The notes under the pieces: model-generated
The model's database searches: none
The model's input: only the letters and a program-made list of their open reading frames with translations
What the model was told of the DNA's origin: nothing
Position numbers and translations under genes: made by a program
Source of the DNA: CAZSTA01 sp964609495 [NCBI: uncultured bacterium]
Lineage (GTDB): Bacteria; CAZSTA01
Reading direction: 5' to 3'
Length of the DNA stretch: 19,490 bases
Assembly: GCA_964609495.1 (NCBI GenBank)
Contig: CAZSTA010000054.1
Coordinates: 1-19,490, forward strand
Shown here: positions 8,202-15,874 of the stretch, piece by piece
How positions within the stretch are numbered: the stretch's first letter is position 1
Layout: every line of letters starts with the position of its first letter

Positions 8202-9044
8202 TCATATTATAACCTCCTTATGTCTATTAGCATAACAATTAATATTAACTGCTACCGGTAAACTAGCTATATGGCAGGGAAAAACCTCGATATTCACCGC
8301 TAGAGAGGTGATGCGACCTCCTAATCCCTGAGGACCGATCCCTAGATCATTGATCTTATCCAAAAGCCTATCCTCTATCTCAGCCCAATAAGGATCGTTA
8401 TTATGAACCCCCAAAGTTCTTAGACAGCCTCTTTTAGCTAAAATAGCCGCCTTCTCGAAGGTCCCTCCGATTCCGACCCCCACGATAGTAGGAGGGCAGG
8501 GGTTAGAGCCAGCCTCTCTTACCGTCTCCACCACAAACTCTTCGATCCCCCCTATCCCTTGAGCAGGATTTAGCATCTTCAACCTGCTCATATTCTCACT
8601 GCCTCCACCTTTGGGGACGATTATGAGTTTCAATTTATCACCCGGGACAATATCGGTATGAATAACTGGGGGAGTGTTATCACCAGTATTATTTCGTCTT
8701 ATCGGATCGGCTACTATAGACTTCCTCAGATATCCCTCCTTGTAGCCCTTTCGAACCCCCTTCTCAATGGCTTTATAAAGATCTCCTCCAGTAATATTTA
8801 TCTCCTGACCTATCTCCAAGAAAACAACTAGGAAGCCAGTATCCTGACATATCGGGCAACTTTCCTCACGAGCGATCTCGATATTATCCAACATCTGTCT
8901 CAATATATCTCTTCCTAAAGGTGATTCCTCATTATCGATCGCTTGGGATAGAGCTGATATAACATCCTCTCCTAAATAGTAATTAGTGGCTTGGCATAAA
9001 GTGGCGACTACTTCTGTTATCTTGTTAGCTTTGATGATTCTCAT
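8202..9044 (-). CDS. fumA: Class I fumarate hydratase, alpha subunit
   Basis: A 280-residue alpha subunit of two-component, 4Fe-4S class I fumarase, which hydrates fumarate to malate; L-tartrate dehydratase is a close relative. Key segments are CPICQDTG (C66), GGGSENMSRLKML, NPCPPTIVGVGIGGT (C183) and PCHIASLPVAVN with a later C270. C66, C183 and one of C257/C270 are the probable cluster ligands. The ATG at 9044 lacks a clear Shine-Dalgarno site but overlaps the stop of a short upstream ORF (ATGA), which suggests coupling. The beta subunit normally follows directly; here a lamin-tail gene follows, so the partner must be elsewhere. Fumarase versus tartrate dehydratase cannot be settled by eye. 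Confidence 0.9.
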   Translation of the reverse strand: MRIIKANKITEVVATLCQATNYYLGEDVISALSQAIDNEESPLGRDILRQMLDNIEIAREESCPICQDTGFLVVFLEIGQEINITGGDLYKAIEKGVRKGYKEGYLRKSIVADPIRRNNTGDNTPPVIHTDIVPGDKLKLIIVPKGGGSENMSRLKMLNPAQGIGGIEEFVVETVREAGSNPCPPTIVGVGIGGTFEKAAILAKRGCLRTLGVHNNDPYWAEIEDRLLDKINDLGIGPQGLGGRITSLAVNIEVFPCHIASLPVAVNINCYANRHKEVII

Positions 9045-9136
9045 GATACTATCGTTTTACTTCTAAGAGGATTAACAGTGGGAAAATCAATCAAACTTTC
9101 ATATATCTGAGTTACCTCTTGCTCCAGAGATATCAT
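9041..9136 (-). CDS. Small ORF (31 codons) coupled to both neighbours
   Basis: On the minus strand an ATG at 9136 overlaps the stop codon of the M16 peptidase gene (ATGA). The frame runs 31 codons and ends in a TGA that overlaps the ATG of the fumarase subunit (ATGA again). The predicted peptide begins MISLEQEVTQIYES and is mildly acidic early and basic near the end. No domain is recognised. Chance could give such a frame, but the double overlap and the absence of a fumarase ribosome site support real translation, possibly only as a coupling leader. Confidence 0.4.
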   Translation of the reverse strand: MISLEQEVTQIYESLIDFPTVNPLRSKTIVS

Positions 9137-10398
9137 AACTTCAAATTATCCTTTATCTTATCAGCATCCTCTACCTTTCCCACGAGCGCTAGGTTTAGTT
9201 CGGATGTTTGGAGGAGGTCTTGTCCAATACGGAGGACATCATCAACAGTTACCGCATCGATTCTCTCTAGAACATCGTCAACCGTGAGCAATTCTTCATC
9301 ATATATCTCTCGCTCACCTATCCATCCAGCATAGCTGGAGGTACTCTCCAATCCCAAGATAAAATTCCCCTTTATCTGTTCCTTCCCCCTCGTCAACTCG
9401 TCCTCGCTTATCCTCTCTGATCTTATCTTGTCTAACTCCACTAATATTAATTGAATAGTCTCATCTAGGTTATCAGAGGCAATTCCAGCATAGATCCCAA
9501 GACAACCTGTATCTCTGGAGGAAGAGGTGAAGGAACTGATAGCATAAGCTAACCCTTTCTTCTCTCTTATCTCCTGGAATAAGCGAGAACTGGCGTTTCC
9601 TCCTAGAACAACGCTAAGGACACCCAATCCATATCTATCAGGATGTCGGCGAGGAAAACCATACACTCCCAAACAGAGGTGCGTCTGTTCTAGATCACGG
9701 GATTGAATCGCTACTTCTGGCGATTCCTGTTTGGCTTCAAAATTCGCCGAAGAGGGACTATCTCCAGCCGGAAGATCTCCAAAATAATCCTGAGCTAATT
9801 TAATTAGTTCTTTATGCTCAACCTCCCCGGCAACGCTGATTATTATATTATTGGGAAGATAGAGGCGTCTCATATAATCTTTTATCCTCTGATTATCTAT
9901 CGCGTTAACCGTCTCTGGAGTGCCTAAGATAGATTTTCCCAGAGGATGCTCTCTCCATAAAACCTCTCTAAATAGCTCATATATAAAATCATCTGGGGTA
10001 TCGAGCATCCTTTTGATCTCCTCCTGCACGATCAATCGCTCTTTCACTATATCGCTTTCCCTTAGCAGAGGATTCAGGATCATATCCGTTAGAACATCCA
10101 TCGCTAATGGCAAATGGTTGCTCATCACTCTAGCATAGTAACAAGTATACTCTTTGGCAGTAAAGGCATTTAACCTTCCTCCTATTCCCTCGATAGCTTT
10201 GGAGATATCGAGGGGAGTGGGTCTCTTCTCAGAGCCTTTGAAAAGCATATGCTCAATAAAGTGAGTTATCCCGTTATTATGTTCATTCTCATATCTAGAG
10301 CCAGCCTTTACCCAGATAGTAACAGTTACCGATCTTCTCTCTGGCATTTTGTAGCTTGCGATTCGTAATCCATTATCGAGTGTAGTTCTTTGATACAA
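9133..10398 (-). CDS. M16 family zinc metallopeptidase (processing-peptidase-like)
   Basis: A 421-residue protein, the standard length for bacterial single-chain M16B peptidases. The inverted zinc motif HFIEH spans 46-50, and E126 in VQEEIKRM, 77 residues after E49, is the third ligand. The C-terminal half holds GLAYAISSF (the usual GLAY segment) and a second inactive M16 domain ending near KIKDNLKL. These enzymes degrade or process peptides in a closed chamber; no signal peptide is seen. The start is TTG at 10398, with AGGAG 6 bases upstream, and the N-terminus matches family starts (TTLDNGLR). A hairpin just upstream separates it from the GH172 gene. Confidence 0.93.
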   Translation of the reverse strand: MYQRTTLDNGLRIASYKMPERRSVTVTIWVKAGSRYENEHNNGITHFIEHMLFKGSEKRPTPLDISKAIEGIGGRLNAFTAKEYTCYYARVMSNHLPLAMDVLTDMILNPLLRESDIVKERLIVQEEIKRMLDTPDDFIYELFREVLWREHPLGKSILGTPETVNAIDNQRIKDYMRRLYLPNNIIISVAGEVEHKELIKLAQDYFGDLPAGDSPSSANFEAKQESPEVAIQSRDLEQTHLCLGVYGFPRRHPDRYGLGVLSVVLGGNASSRLFQEIREKKGLAYAISSFTSSSRDTGCLGIYAGIASDNLDETIQLILVELDKIRSERISEDELTRGKEQIKGNFILGLESTSSYAGWIGEREIYDEELLTVDDVLERIDAVTVDDVLRIGQDLLQTSELNLALVGKVEDADKIKDNLKL

Positions 10399-10438
10399 AG
10401 TTATCTCCTCTCCCCCGTTATTTTATAGCTAACACTAT

Positions 10439-10464
10439 AAGGCGGGTGATCTGTCACCCGCCTT
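10439..10464 (-). terminator. Hairpin terminator after the GH172 gene
   Basis: A perfect 11-bp stem, AAGGCGGGTGA paired with TCACCCGCCTT, closes over a four-base loop, 36 bases beyond the GH172 stop. On the minus strand the stem ends in CCTTATAG rather than a long T-run, so termination may be partial. Confidence 0.65.
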
Positions 10465-10499
10465 TATAAGGTCCTCAAGTCTCCCTAATAGATATTATA

Positions 10500-11552
10500 T
10501 CATCTTCTGGGCAATCTCAATTCGACTGGAAGCATCTCTGGGAATTTCTTGTGAGGCTCGGTCTGATACCAATAGGCTACACTTGAGTAATCATTGGCCT
10601 GATCATTAGCATGCCCATGCTCGATAGTTACCCTGATCGACTTCTGAAAATTGATAGCATCCTCGATATGGAAGCGGTAGATACTCCATTTTCCACCCCA
10701 TTCATTGGTATCGCTGCCTAAAGATATGCCGTGATATGGTCCCGAATACTCTCCGGTAGGGAAGCCCCAAGCCACGCAGAAATAATCCTCGGTCCCAGTT
10801 CCGTGTAAGGAAGGGGGCCATTTCTCGCCATCGATGAAGATCATATCATCACCCTCGCCGAACCAGGTATATCTCTGATGAAAGGCGTTGATATTATCAA
10901 CGCTGAGGACACAACCTACGTAATGTCCTCTACCCTCGGCTTCCAAGATAACGTAATTCTCATCACCCGTGAGATTGATCTCTTTGTCTGGATCTGGATA
11001 CTCCACAGCTTTACAGGGATTCTCCCTCCTCCACTGGGCATGAAATCTTCCCTGATCTTCAGCTAGGGAATCATACCCCTCATAGTCTATATAGTAGTAG
11101 AAAGATCTTATGGGAATTTCGCATTGATTATCGATCTCGATCCTTGCGGATTCGGCGAAGGGCATCGGGAAGTAGCAGTTCATTCCCGCTTGAGTTCCTC
11201 TTCCCGGCCCCTTGGTCATGCTCAAGGGCAGAGATACGAAGTGGTTAGCTATCGCATGCCCCACTCCGAAGAAATCCCCTACGGGAGCCTCTACACTGGG
11301 ATTCTCCTCTCCGTCCCAGAACATCCTCAGGAGAGTTTTGCGGAGATAGAGCTCGTCCTCACACCAGATAGTAAACCAGATGTGCCTGATGCAACCTGCT
11401 CCCTTGATATCAGCTAAGGTAGCGGTAGATAGTGGCTCGATAGTAATACGATCTCTATTTCCTCCAGTCTTATCCCAACTCGATACTCTCTTGCTACGAT
11501 AATCCCTCAGAGTTGCCAAAGTTGCCAATGGACTTCCATACATCTTCATCAT
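10500..11552 (-). CDS. DUF2961 / GH172 family glycoside hydrolase
   Basis: A 350-residue protein of the DUF2961 family, now glycoside hydrolase family 172. Characterised members act on alpha-D-fructofuranosides and alpha-D-arabinofuranosides and form large double jelly-roll oligomers. The family signature HGTGTEDYF is present (E255), preceded by WFGEGDD (E233). These are the likely acid pair, by analogy with the two Glu of characterised enzymes. I placed the start at the ATG at 11552, which follows AGGAGG at 10 bases; the in-frame extension to 11648 lacks a site and is unlike the family. No signal peptide is evident, so it may act in the cytosol on small oligosaccharides. It lies 149 bases after a zinc-ribbon gene and is closed by a hairpin. 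Confidence 0.9.
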   Translation of the reverse strand: MMKMYGSPLATLATLRDYRSKRVSSWDKTGGNRDRITIEPLSTATLADIKGAGCIRHIWFTIWCEDELYLRKTLLRMFWDGEENPSVEAPVGDFFGVGHAIANHFVSLPLSMTKGPGRGTQAGMNCYFPMPFAESARIEIDNQCEIPIRSFYYYIDYEGYDSLAEDQGRFHAQWRRENPCKAVEYPDPDKEINLTGDENYVILEAEGRGHYVGCVLSVDNINAFHQRYTWFGEGDDMIFIDGEKWPPSLHGTGTEDYFCVAWGFPTGEYSGPYHGISLGSDTNEWGGKWSIYRFHIEDAINFQKSIRVTIEHGHANDQANDYSSVAYWYQTEPHKKFPEMLPVELRLPRR

Positions 11553-11701
11553 AAATGATATCCCTCCTTTCGCTATGATATAATTTGCAGAATCAAACCC
11601 CAGATTGGAAATAAATACTCCTAGTTTGCTTATAGAATTAATCCTCACTTTGCTCGCTATAAGCTAATCATAGATATATGACTTCCCAGACTACCTTAAT
11701 G

Positions 11702-11929
11702 TTAATGCAGAGTCTCCAATCCATCACCAAGTCCATAATCTCGATTAATAATTATACGCCTTATCGGTATTAGCTTAGCTCTGACCTCCAGCGGATCATT
11801 GGAGATGAGCATATCTTCTCCACAGTTGGGGCAGAAATTGACATCTATGCTGGTAGCATACCAGACGTTATAGCAGTTACTACATTTATATTCGTATAAA
11901 GTTGTCTCTACAGATTCAACCCTTCCCAT
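11702..11929 (-). CDS. Small zinc-ribbon protein
   Basis: A 75-residue protein with two knuckles, C16xxC19 and C33xxC36, spaced like a rubredoxin-type or zinc-ribbon fold (YKCSNC...FCPNCGE), followed by a short basic C-terminal part. No catalytic domain is seen. The start ATG has GGGGGAG upstream. It begins 27 bases after the Cys-tail membrane protein and is probably co-transcribed with it. Possible roles are metal handling, a redox partner or nucleic-acid binding; none can be chosen from the sequence. Confidence 0.75.
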   Translation of the reverse strand: MGRVESVETTLYEYKCSNCYNVWYATSIDVNFCPNCGEDMLISNDPLEVRAKLIPIRRIIINRDYGLGDGLETLH

Positions 11930-11956
11930 TTCTAAGCTCCCCCTTCGTAATTAAAT

Positions 11957-13627
11957 TTAGAATCCTCCTCCTGAAGCACAGGCACAAGCACAAGAGACGC
12001 AAGCACAGGCGCAGGCACATGATGCACAAGCACAGACACAGCTCTTGTGAGCATGGGCGATGCTCTTAGCGGCACTTGAAAGACGTGGCGTGGAGACCGA
12101 GGTTTTTAAGGCTTCCCTGTTCGTTCCTACCTCTTTCTCTACCCCTCTCATCCCTCGGTTCAATTCGCGAGAGAACTCTCCCCCTCGATATGAGCCCCGT
12201 CCCAGGTTATACCAGAACCACCAACTATAATTCGGAGTATAGACCACCCGGACATCTCGGAAGGTATCTTTACTTCTATCCTCGAACTTACTATCTGACA
12301 TAAGCCATTGCATATCCCTGCCGAAGAGGCGATATTTCTCCTCATCGCTAGCTTCCTTCAGATTAGCCCAGTATTCATCTATCTTCTTCCTATAGTGTTC
12401 CCTAGTCCCTATCACATCGTAACCTGTCATCTTACTTTCCACTTCTTTAGCCAGATTCTTCAGGACTATCTTAACCCCCTCGAAATCCAATTTATTTCCC
12501 TTGAAACCTTGAAGCAGAAAATCCCTTTCGTAATAATTGAGCTTATCGCTGATAGTGATCTCCGTGCTACAATATTCGCACTTCAGATGCTCGCCAAATT
12601 TCTCCGCGGGAACTGGAGCACCGCAGTTGGGACAGCGGAGTGATTTTATCTCCTCCTGCCCGATCATCTCCACTTGCAGAGGCTCCCAACCGAGGATCTT
12701 TATCCGCCCCTTTTTCACTAAACTGAAGAGGATTATGTTAACTATACGGACTGGATCTGCTTCCAACAATACCGCGCTCTCTGCCGGATCCAGGTTCTTA
12801 TTAATCCCTAAGCTCTCGATCTTCATTTTAGGAGCTTTGTATTGCGATTTCCTAAAGCTACCTATGACACTGAATGCAATTACACTGATGACGATTATGA
12901 CGAAAATGGTAGCAAAGGATGATCCTGGCGATTTTCTGGTAGTGGTAGGCGTTGGGTAAGTCGGTCTCTTTGTTGCCACGGAGGTTACATACTGCTTGGG
13001 GAAGGATACCCCACAATCGAAATCACGAGGGTCGATATTCTCTCTCTCCCAATAAACGGTGGTTCTTCCCGATTCTTCTCTGATGGTGGCGTTGGTGGGT
13101 TTCGTTCCCGTCTCCTCTGGGGTCACCCCCTCGGGAAGGAAGAACTTAACTCTTAAAACTTTAACCTTTCCCCCCTCCCACCAGGCGGGAATGAATTCGA
13201 CTCCTACTCGCCCCTCGGTATCAACGAAGACCATATCCTTTACAAAGAAGTTGATCTTAAGATCAGTTATGTCGCCTTTATAGGCAGTGGTGGGAAAATA
13301 AACCTTCAGGACATCCTGTCCATTTACAACCTCCTGGGAATATTTGACCATTCTCCCTCCTGAGGAGGCTCCATAGTCATATATATTTGCGTGGGGTATG
13401 CCTAGATATATCCCCCCTTGCGATTCGGAGGTGGTCTTTATATCTAAGTAATACCAGACCTCTAGGGTCCCCTCGGAATGGATAGTAAGTTCTACATTCT
13501 GAGATAGGACTTGGAAGTCAACAGCCTCTGCAGACTCAATTATCCCTAAAAGAACTATCCCTAAGATCAGAAATAGCTCTATAATTTTGCTCAGGTCGAT
13601 CTTCTTATTACGAACTTTTCTTAACAT
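11957..13627 (-). CDS. Membrane protein with DUF2207-like N-domain, zinc ribbon and Cys-Ala tail
   Basis: A 556-residue protein. In order it has a signal peptide (about 1-35), an extracytoplasmic beta-rich domain resembling the DUF2207 N-domain (37-210), a Pro/Thr linker (220-236), one membrane helix (about 239-256), a basic cytoplasmic edge (RKSQYKAPKMK) and a helical winged-helix-like stretch (about 283-311). Then come a zinc ribbon (C332, C335, C350, C353), a charged helical region and a terminal tail. Residues 530-550 hold ten Cys alternating with Ala, Ser or Val, ending GGGF, with His at 525 and 527 just before. Topology puts the tail in the cytosol. Similar low-complexity Cys endings occur on some DUF2207- or TIGR04222-type proteins. 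It is transcribed divergently from a radical SAM gene. Function unknown; possible metal-binding or peptide-modification substrate. Confidence 0.8.
   Translation of the reverse strand: MLRKVRNKKIDLSKIIELFLILGIVLLGIIESAEAVDFQVLSQNVELTIHSEGTLEVWYYLDIKTTSESQGGIYLGIPHANIYDYGASSGGRMVKYSQEVVNGQDVLKVYFPTTAYKGDITDLKINFFVKDMVFVDTEGRVGVEFIPAWWEGGKVKVLRVKFFLPEGVTPEETGTKPTNATIREESGRTTVYWERENIDPRDFDCGVSFPKQYVTSVATKRPTYPTPTTTRKSPGSSFATIFVIIVISVIAFSVIGSFRKSQYKAPKMKIESLGINKNLDPAESAVLLEADPVRIVNIILFSLVKKGRIKILGWEPLQVEMIGQEEIKSLRCPNCGAPVPAEKFGEHLKCEYCSTEITISDKLNYYERDFLLQGFKGNKLDFEGVKIVLKNLAKEVESKMTGYDVIGTREHYRKKIDEYWANLKEASDEEKYRLFGRDMQWLMSDSKFEDRSKDTFRDVRVVYTPNYSWWFWYNLGRGSYRGGEFSRELNRGMRGVEKEVGTNREALKTSVSTPRLSSAAKSIAHAHKSCVCACASCACACACVSCACACASGGGF
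11978..12040 (-). repeat. Cys-Ala coding low-complexity tract
   Basis: This stretch encodes residues 530-550 of the membrane protein, with ten Cys codons. On the plus strand it reads as imperfect six-base units of GCACAG/GCACAA type. The repetitive DNA could change length by slippage in whole Cys-Ala units without breaking the frame. Confidence 0.8.
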
Positions 13628-13668
13628 AATATGGTTCTCCTCGATACTTATTAGAGAAAATAATTACC

Positions 13669-13697
13669 TTGCGATATTAACCAGGATGAGTTATAAT
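13669..13697 (+). promoter_or_regulatory. Promoter of the radical SAM operon
   Basis: TTGCGA (13669-13674), a 17-base spacer and a perfect TATAAT (13692-13697) point rightward. The start of transcription should be near 13704, about 56 bases before the radical SAM start codon. The -10 lies one base away from the -10 of the opposite promoter. Confidence 0.65.
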
Positions 13698-13698
13698 A

Positions 13699-13727
13699 AT
13701 TATAGCTTATTTTACTAGAATTGTAAA
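13699..13727 (-). promoter_or_regulatory. Promoter of the Cys-tail membrane protein gene
   Basis: On the minus strand, TTTACA (13722-13727), a 17-base spacer and a perfect TATAAT (13699-13704) point leftward toward the gene starting at 13627. Transcription should begin near 13692, inside the -10 of the plus-strand promoter. Confidence 0.65.
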
Positions 13728-13759
13728 GAGAAGATCGGGAAAATTTGGGGGGCTTTTCT

Positions 13760-15028
13760 ATGTATAAAAGTTTGGAGTTAGATGGCCGAAAACTTAGGTT
13801 GAATTTGAGAGAGGAAGACGAAGGAGGAATACTTAATATTAATGGCTCTCACATCGTATTCCTCAACGAAACCGCCACCTTTTATACCAAGATGATTATG
13901 GAAGAGCTGGATATAAAAGATGTTATCAAAAGGGTGCGAAGGAAGTATAGAGTTAGCAGAAAACAAATCGAGGATGATTACAAAAATATATATTTCAATA
14001 TCTTAACTTTGGCTACTAGGAGAGATGTCTGTCCTTTTAGTCTATTAGGGGTGGAAAGAGTAGAACCTTTCTCTGCCGAGCTTAAAGCACCCTATCGCTT
14101 CGATCTTGCTCTGACATATCGGTGTAATAACAACTGCGATTATTGTTATACCGGCGGACCTCGAGAGATGAAGGAATTAACAACTGAGGAGTGGGAAAGG
14201 GTTATTCGCAAAGCAGAGGAATTAGAAGTGCCTACTTTGGTGTTCACCGGAGGAGAAGCGATATTAAGGGATGATTTAGCCCATCTCTTGGATATAAGTC
14301 AGGATTTTGTCACTGGTTTGATCACCAATGGTCGACTCTTGACTAAGGATAAATTAAAGGAATTGGATAAAGTGGGACTGGACTTTATTCAGATAAGTTT
14401 AGAGAGTGCCGATTCTGAGATACATAATAAGATGGTGGGAGTGAGAGGAGCGTGGGAGGAAACAGTAGAGGGATTGAGGAACGCTATCGATACCCTGATC
14501 TATACGACGACTAATACTACCCTAACTCAATATAACAAGGATGGTGTTCTGGAACTTCTCGATTTTCTCCATAGTATAGGAGTTCAGAACTTCTCTTTGA
14601 ACTCGATAATTCGCTCTGGTAGGGGAGAGAGCGTCCCTTATGCGCTGACTTCGGAGGAATTAGATGATATAGTCCCTAAAATTAAGGAAAGGGCAGATGA
14701 GAAGGGGATGCGCTTGACCTGGTTTACTCCTACTCGCTATTGTGAGTTCGATCCTATACGATATGGTTTAGGGATAAAGGTCTGTTCAGCCGCTTATATA
14801 AACGTAGCTATCGAGCCAGATGGAAGGGTGATCCCCTGCCAATCCTGGCTTAAGGAGGGGATGGGATATATCTTAGAGGATAATTGGGATGACATTTGGA
14901 ATTCAGACCTAGCGAAATCTATTAGAAAGAAGGAGTATATGCCGGAGGAGTGTGCTGATTGTCCTAGAATAGATAATTGTAGTGCTGGATGCCCTTTAGA
15001 TAAATATTGTGCTTCCTCGGTAGGGTAA
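13760..15028 (+). CDS. Radical SAM/SPASM peptide-maturase-like enzyme with PqqD-like domain
   Basis: A 422-residue enzyme. Residues 1-90 look like a PqqD-type peptide-recognition domain (ILNINGSHIVFLNETAT, then an IIKRV-like helix). The radical SAM core has C122xxxC126xxC129 in YRCNNNCDYCY and TGGEA at 163-167. The C-terminus fits the SPASM cysteine pattern exactly: C342-X12-G-X4-C360, then C398-X2-C401-X5-C407-X3-C411 and C417, enough for two auxiliary 4Fe-4S clusters. Such enzymes modify ribosomal peptides or proteins (thioether, C-C or epimer linkages). The start is ATG at 13760 after GGGGGG at 7-base spacing; a TTG at 13745 in frame is less likely. The divergent neighbour ends in a Cys-rich tail and is a candidate substrate. 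The next gene follows after 13 bases. Confidence 0.9.
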   Translation: MYKSLELDGRKLRLNLREEDEGGILNINGSHIVFLNETATFYTKMIMEELDIKDVIKRVRRKYRVSRKQIEDDYKNIYFNILTLATRRDVCPFSLLGVERVEPFSAELKAPYRFDLALTYRCNNNCDYCYTGGPREMKELTTEEWERVIRKAEELEVPTLVFTGGEAILRDDLAHLLDISQDFVTGLITNGRLLTKDKLKELDKVGLDFIQISLESADSEIHNKMVGVRGAWEETVEGLRNAIDTLIYTTTNTTLTQYNKDGVLELLDFLHSIGVQNFSLNSIIRSGRGESVPYALTSEELDDIVPKIKERADEKGMRLTWFTPTRYCEFDPIRYGLGIKVCSAAYINVAIEPDGRVIPCQSWLKEGMGYILEDNWDDIWNSDLAKSIRKKEYMPEECADCPRIDNCSAGCPLDKYCASSVG

Positions 15029-15041
15029 TAGGAGGTGGCAG

Positions 15042-15686
15042 ATGACTATCCTCAGTTCTATAAAGATAAATTGTCCTATATGTGGAAAAGGATTCAAGAC
15101 AAGAGTCGTATTATCGGTGGATCAGATGGGAACTTATACCGATTTTAAACCGATAGTAGGAGGGACTTTTCCTTTTCCCTATTATATTCATATCTGCCCC
15201 GAATGTGGATATACTGGCACTAAGGATGATTTTGAAGGGGATGTTGAACCCGAACTGAGGAACAAAATCCTTAAATATCTTTCCCCTCTTGTTGCAGACG
15301 AAGTTCCCGAGGGAGCGGAGAAATATGAATACGCCGCTTGGTGCGCCCAGTGGCGTGGAGCAGGTCCAACTGATATCGCTGATCTTTATCTCAAAGCGGC
15401 CTGGTGCTCTCAGGAGGAGAAGAATCCAAAAGACGAAAGAGCCTATAGAGAACGAGCACTAGAGTTCTTCAAGGTCGCTCTTGAGCTAGGGGTTGTATCC
15501 AGGAAGGAACGAGCGATGATCACTTATCTTATTGGAGAGTTATATCGGAGGATTGGGAAAAGGGAGGAGGCTGATCTTTGGTTCGAGAGGGTTCCAGGGG
15601 AGATGATGAATGAGGAGGAACAGAGGTGGATCTTAAAGGCGGCCGAACAGCAGAAAAATAATCCGAGAGAGAGCTTCGAGAAATGA
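15042..15686 (+). CDS. DUF2225-like zinc-ribbon/TPR protein
   Basis: A 214-residue protein with an N-terminal two-knuckle zinc site, C11xxC14 (NCPICGKGF) and C52xxC55 (HICPECGYTG). A helical C-terminal half (about 90-205) follows, with TPR-like pairs such as ALEFFKVALELG and YLIGELYRRIGKREEADLWFERV. This layout matches DUF2225, a family of unknown function. The ATG has GGAGG 6 bases upstream, and the gene lies 13 bases after the radical SAM gene, so the two form one operon. It could scaffold or escort the modification substrate, but no activity can be read from the sequence. Confidence 0.85.
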   Translation: MTILSSIKINCPICGKGFKTRVVLSVDQMGTYTDFKPIVGGTFPFPYYIHICPECGYTGTKDDFEGDVEPELRNKILKYLSPLVADEVPEGAEKYEYAAWCAQWRGAGPTDIADLYLKAAWCSQEEKNPKDERAYRERALEFFKVALELGVVSRKERAMITYLIGELYRRIGKREEADLWFERVPGEMMNEEEQRWILKAAEQQKNNPRESFEK

Positions 15687-15811
15687 AGAGAGCATTTTGA
15701 CTACACGTTGGGAGATTTACGATTGCTCCTGTAAAGCACTATTATTTAGAGAGAAGATATCAAAATTGTGATTAAAGATCGGCGTCAAACCTAAATTGAT
15801 TGAAATACGAA

Positions 15812-15838
15812 AGCGATCGGGTCTTATATCCGATCGCT
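15812..15838. terminator. Hairpin between convergent genes
   Basis: A 9-bp stem, AGCGATCGG with CCGATCGCT, closes a nine-base loop in the 188-base gap between the DUF2225-like gene (plus) and the MFS gene (minus). It lies 36 bases past the MFS stop and can serve both directions, with modest T/A-rich flanks. I see no gene in the rest of this gap. Confidence 0.6.
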
Positions 15839-15874
15839 ATAAATTATACTTAATCGATCTATAGCTTGGGGTCG

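Noticed and set aside
11124-11417. Open 97-codon frame on the plus strand
   Set aside because: It lies wholly inside the GH172 gene on the opposite strand, has no ribosome site and no recognisable protein features.
11553-11648. 32-codon upstream extension of the GH172 protein
   Set aside because: The strong AGGAGG site at 11563-11568 serves the ATG at 11552, and the extension is unlike family N-termini.
12308-12959. Two overlapping plus-strand frames of 111 and 140 codons
   Set aside because: Both are antisense to the Cys-tail membrane protein, whose domains are continuous on the other strand.
13745-13759. TTG start for the radical SAM gene
   Set aside because: The ATG at 13760 is better spaced after the G-run, and its sequence fits the expected N-terminus of the PqqD-like domain.
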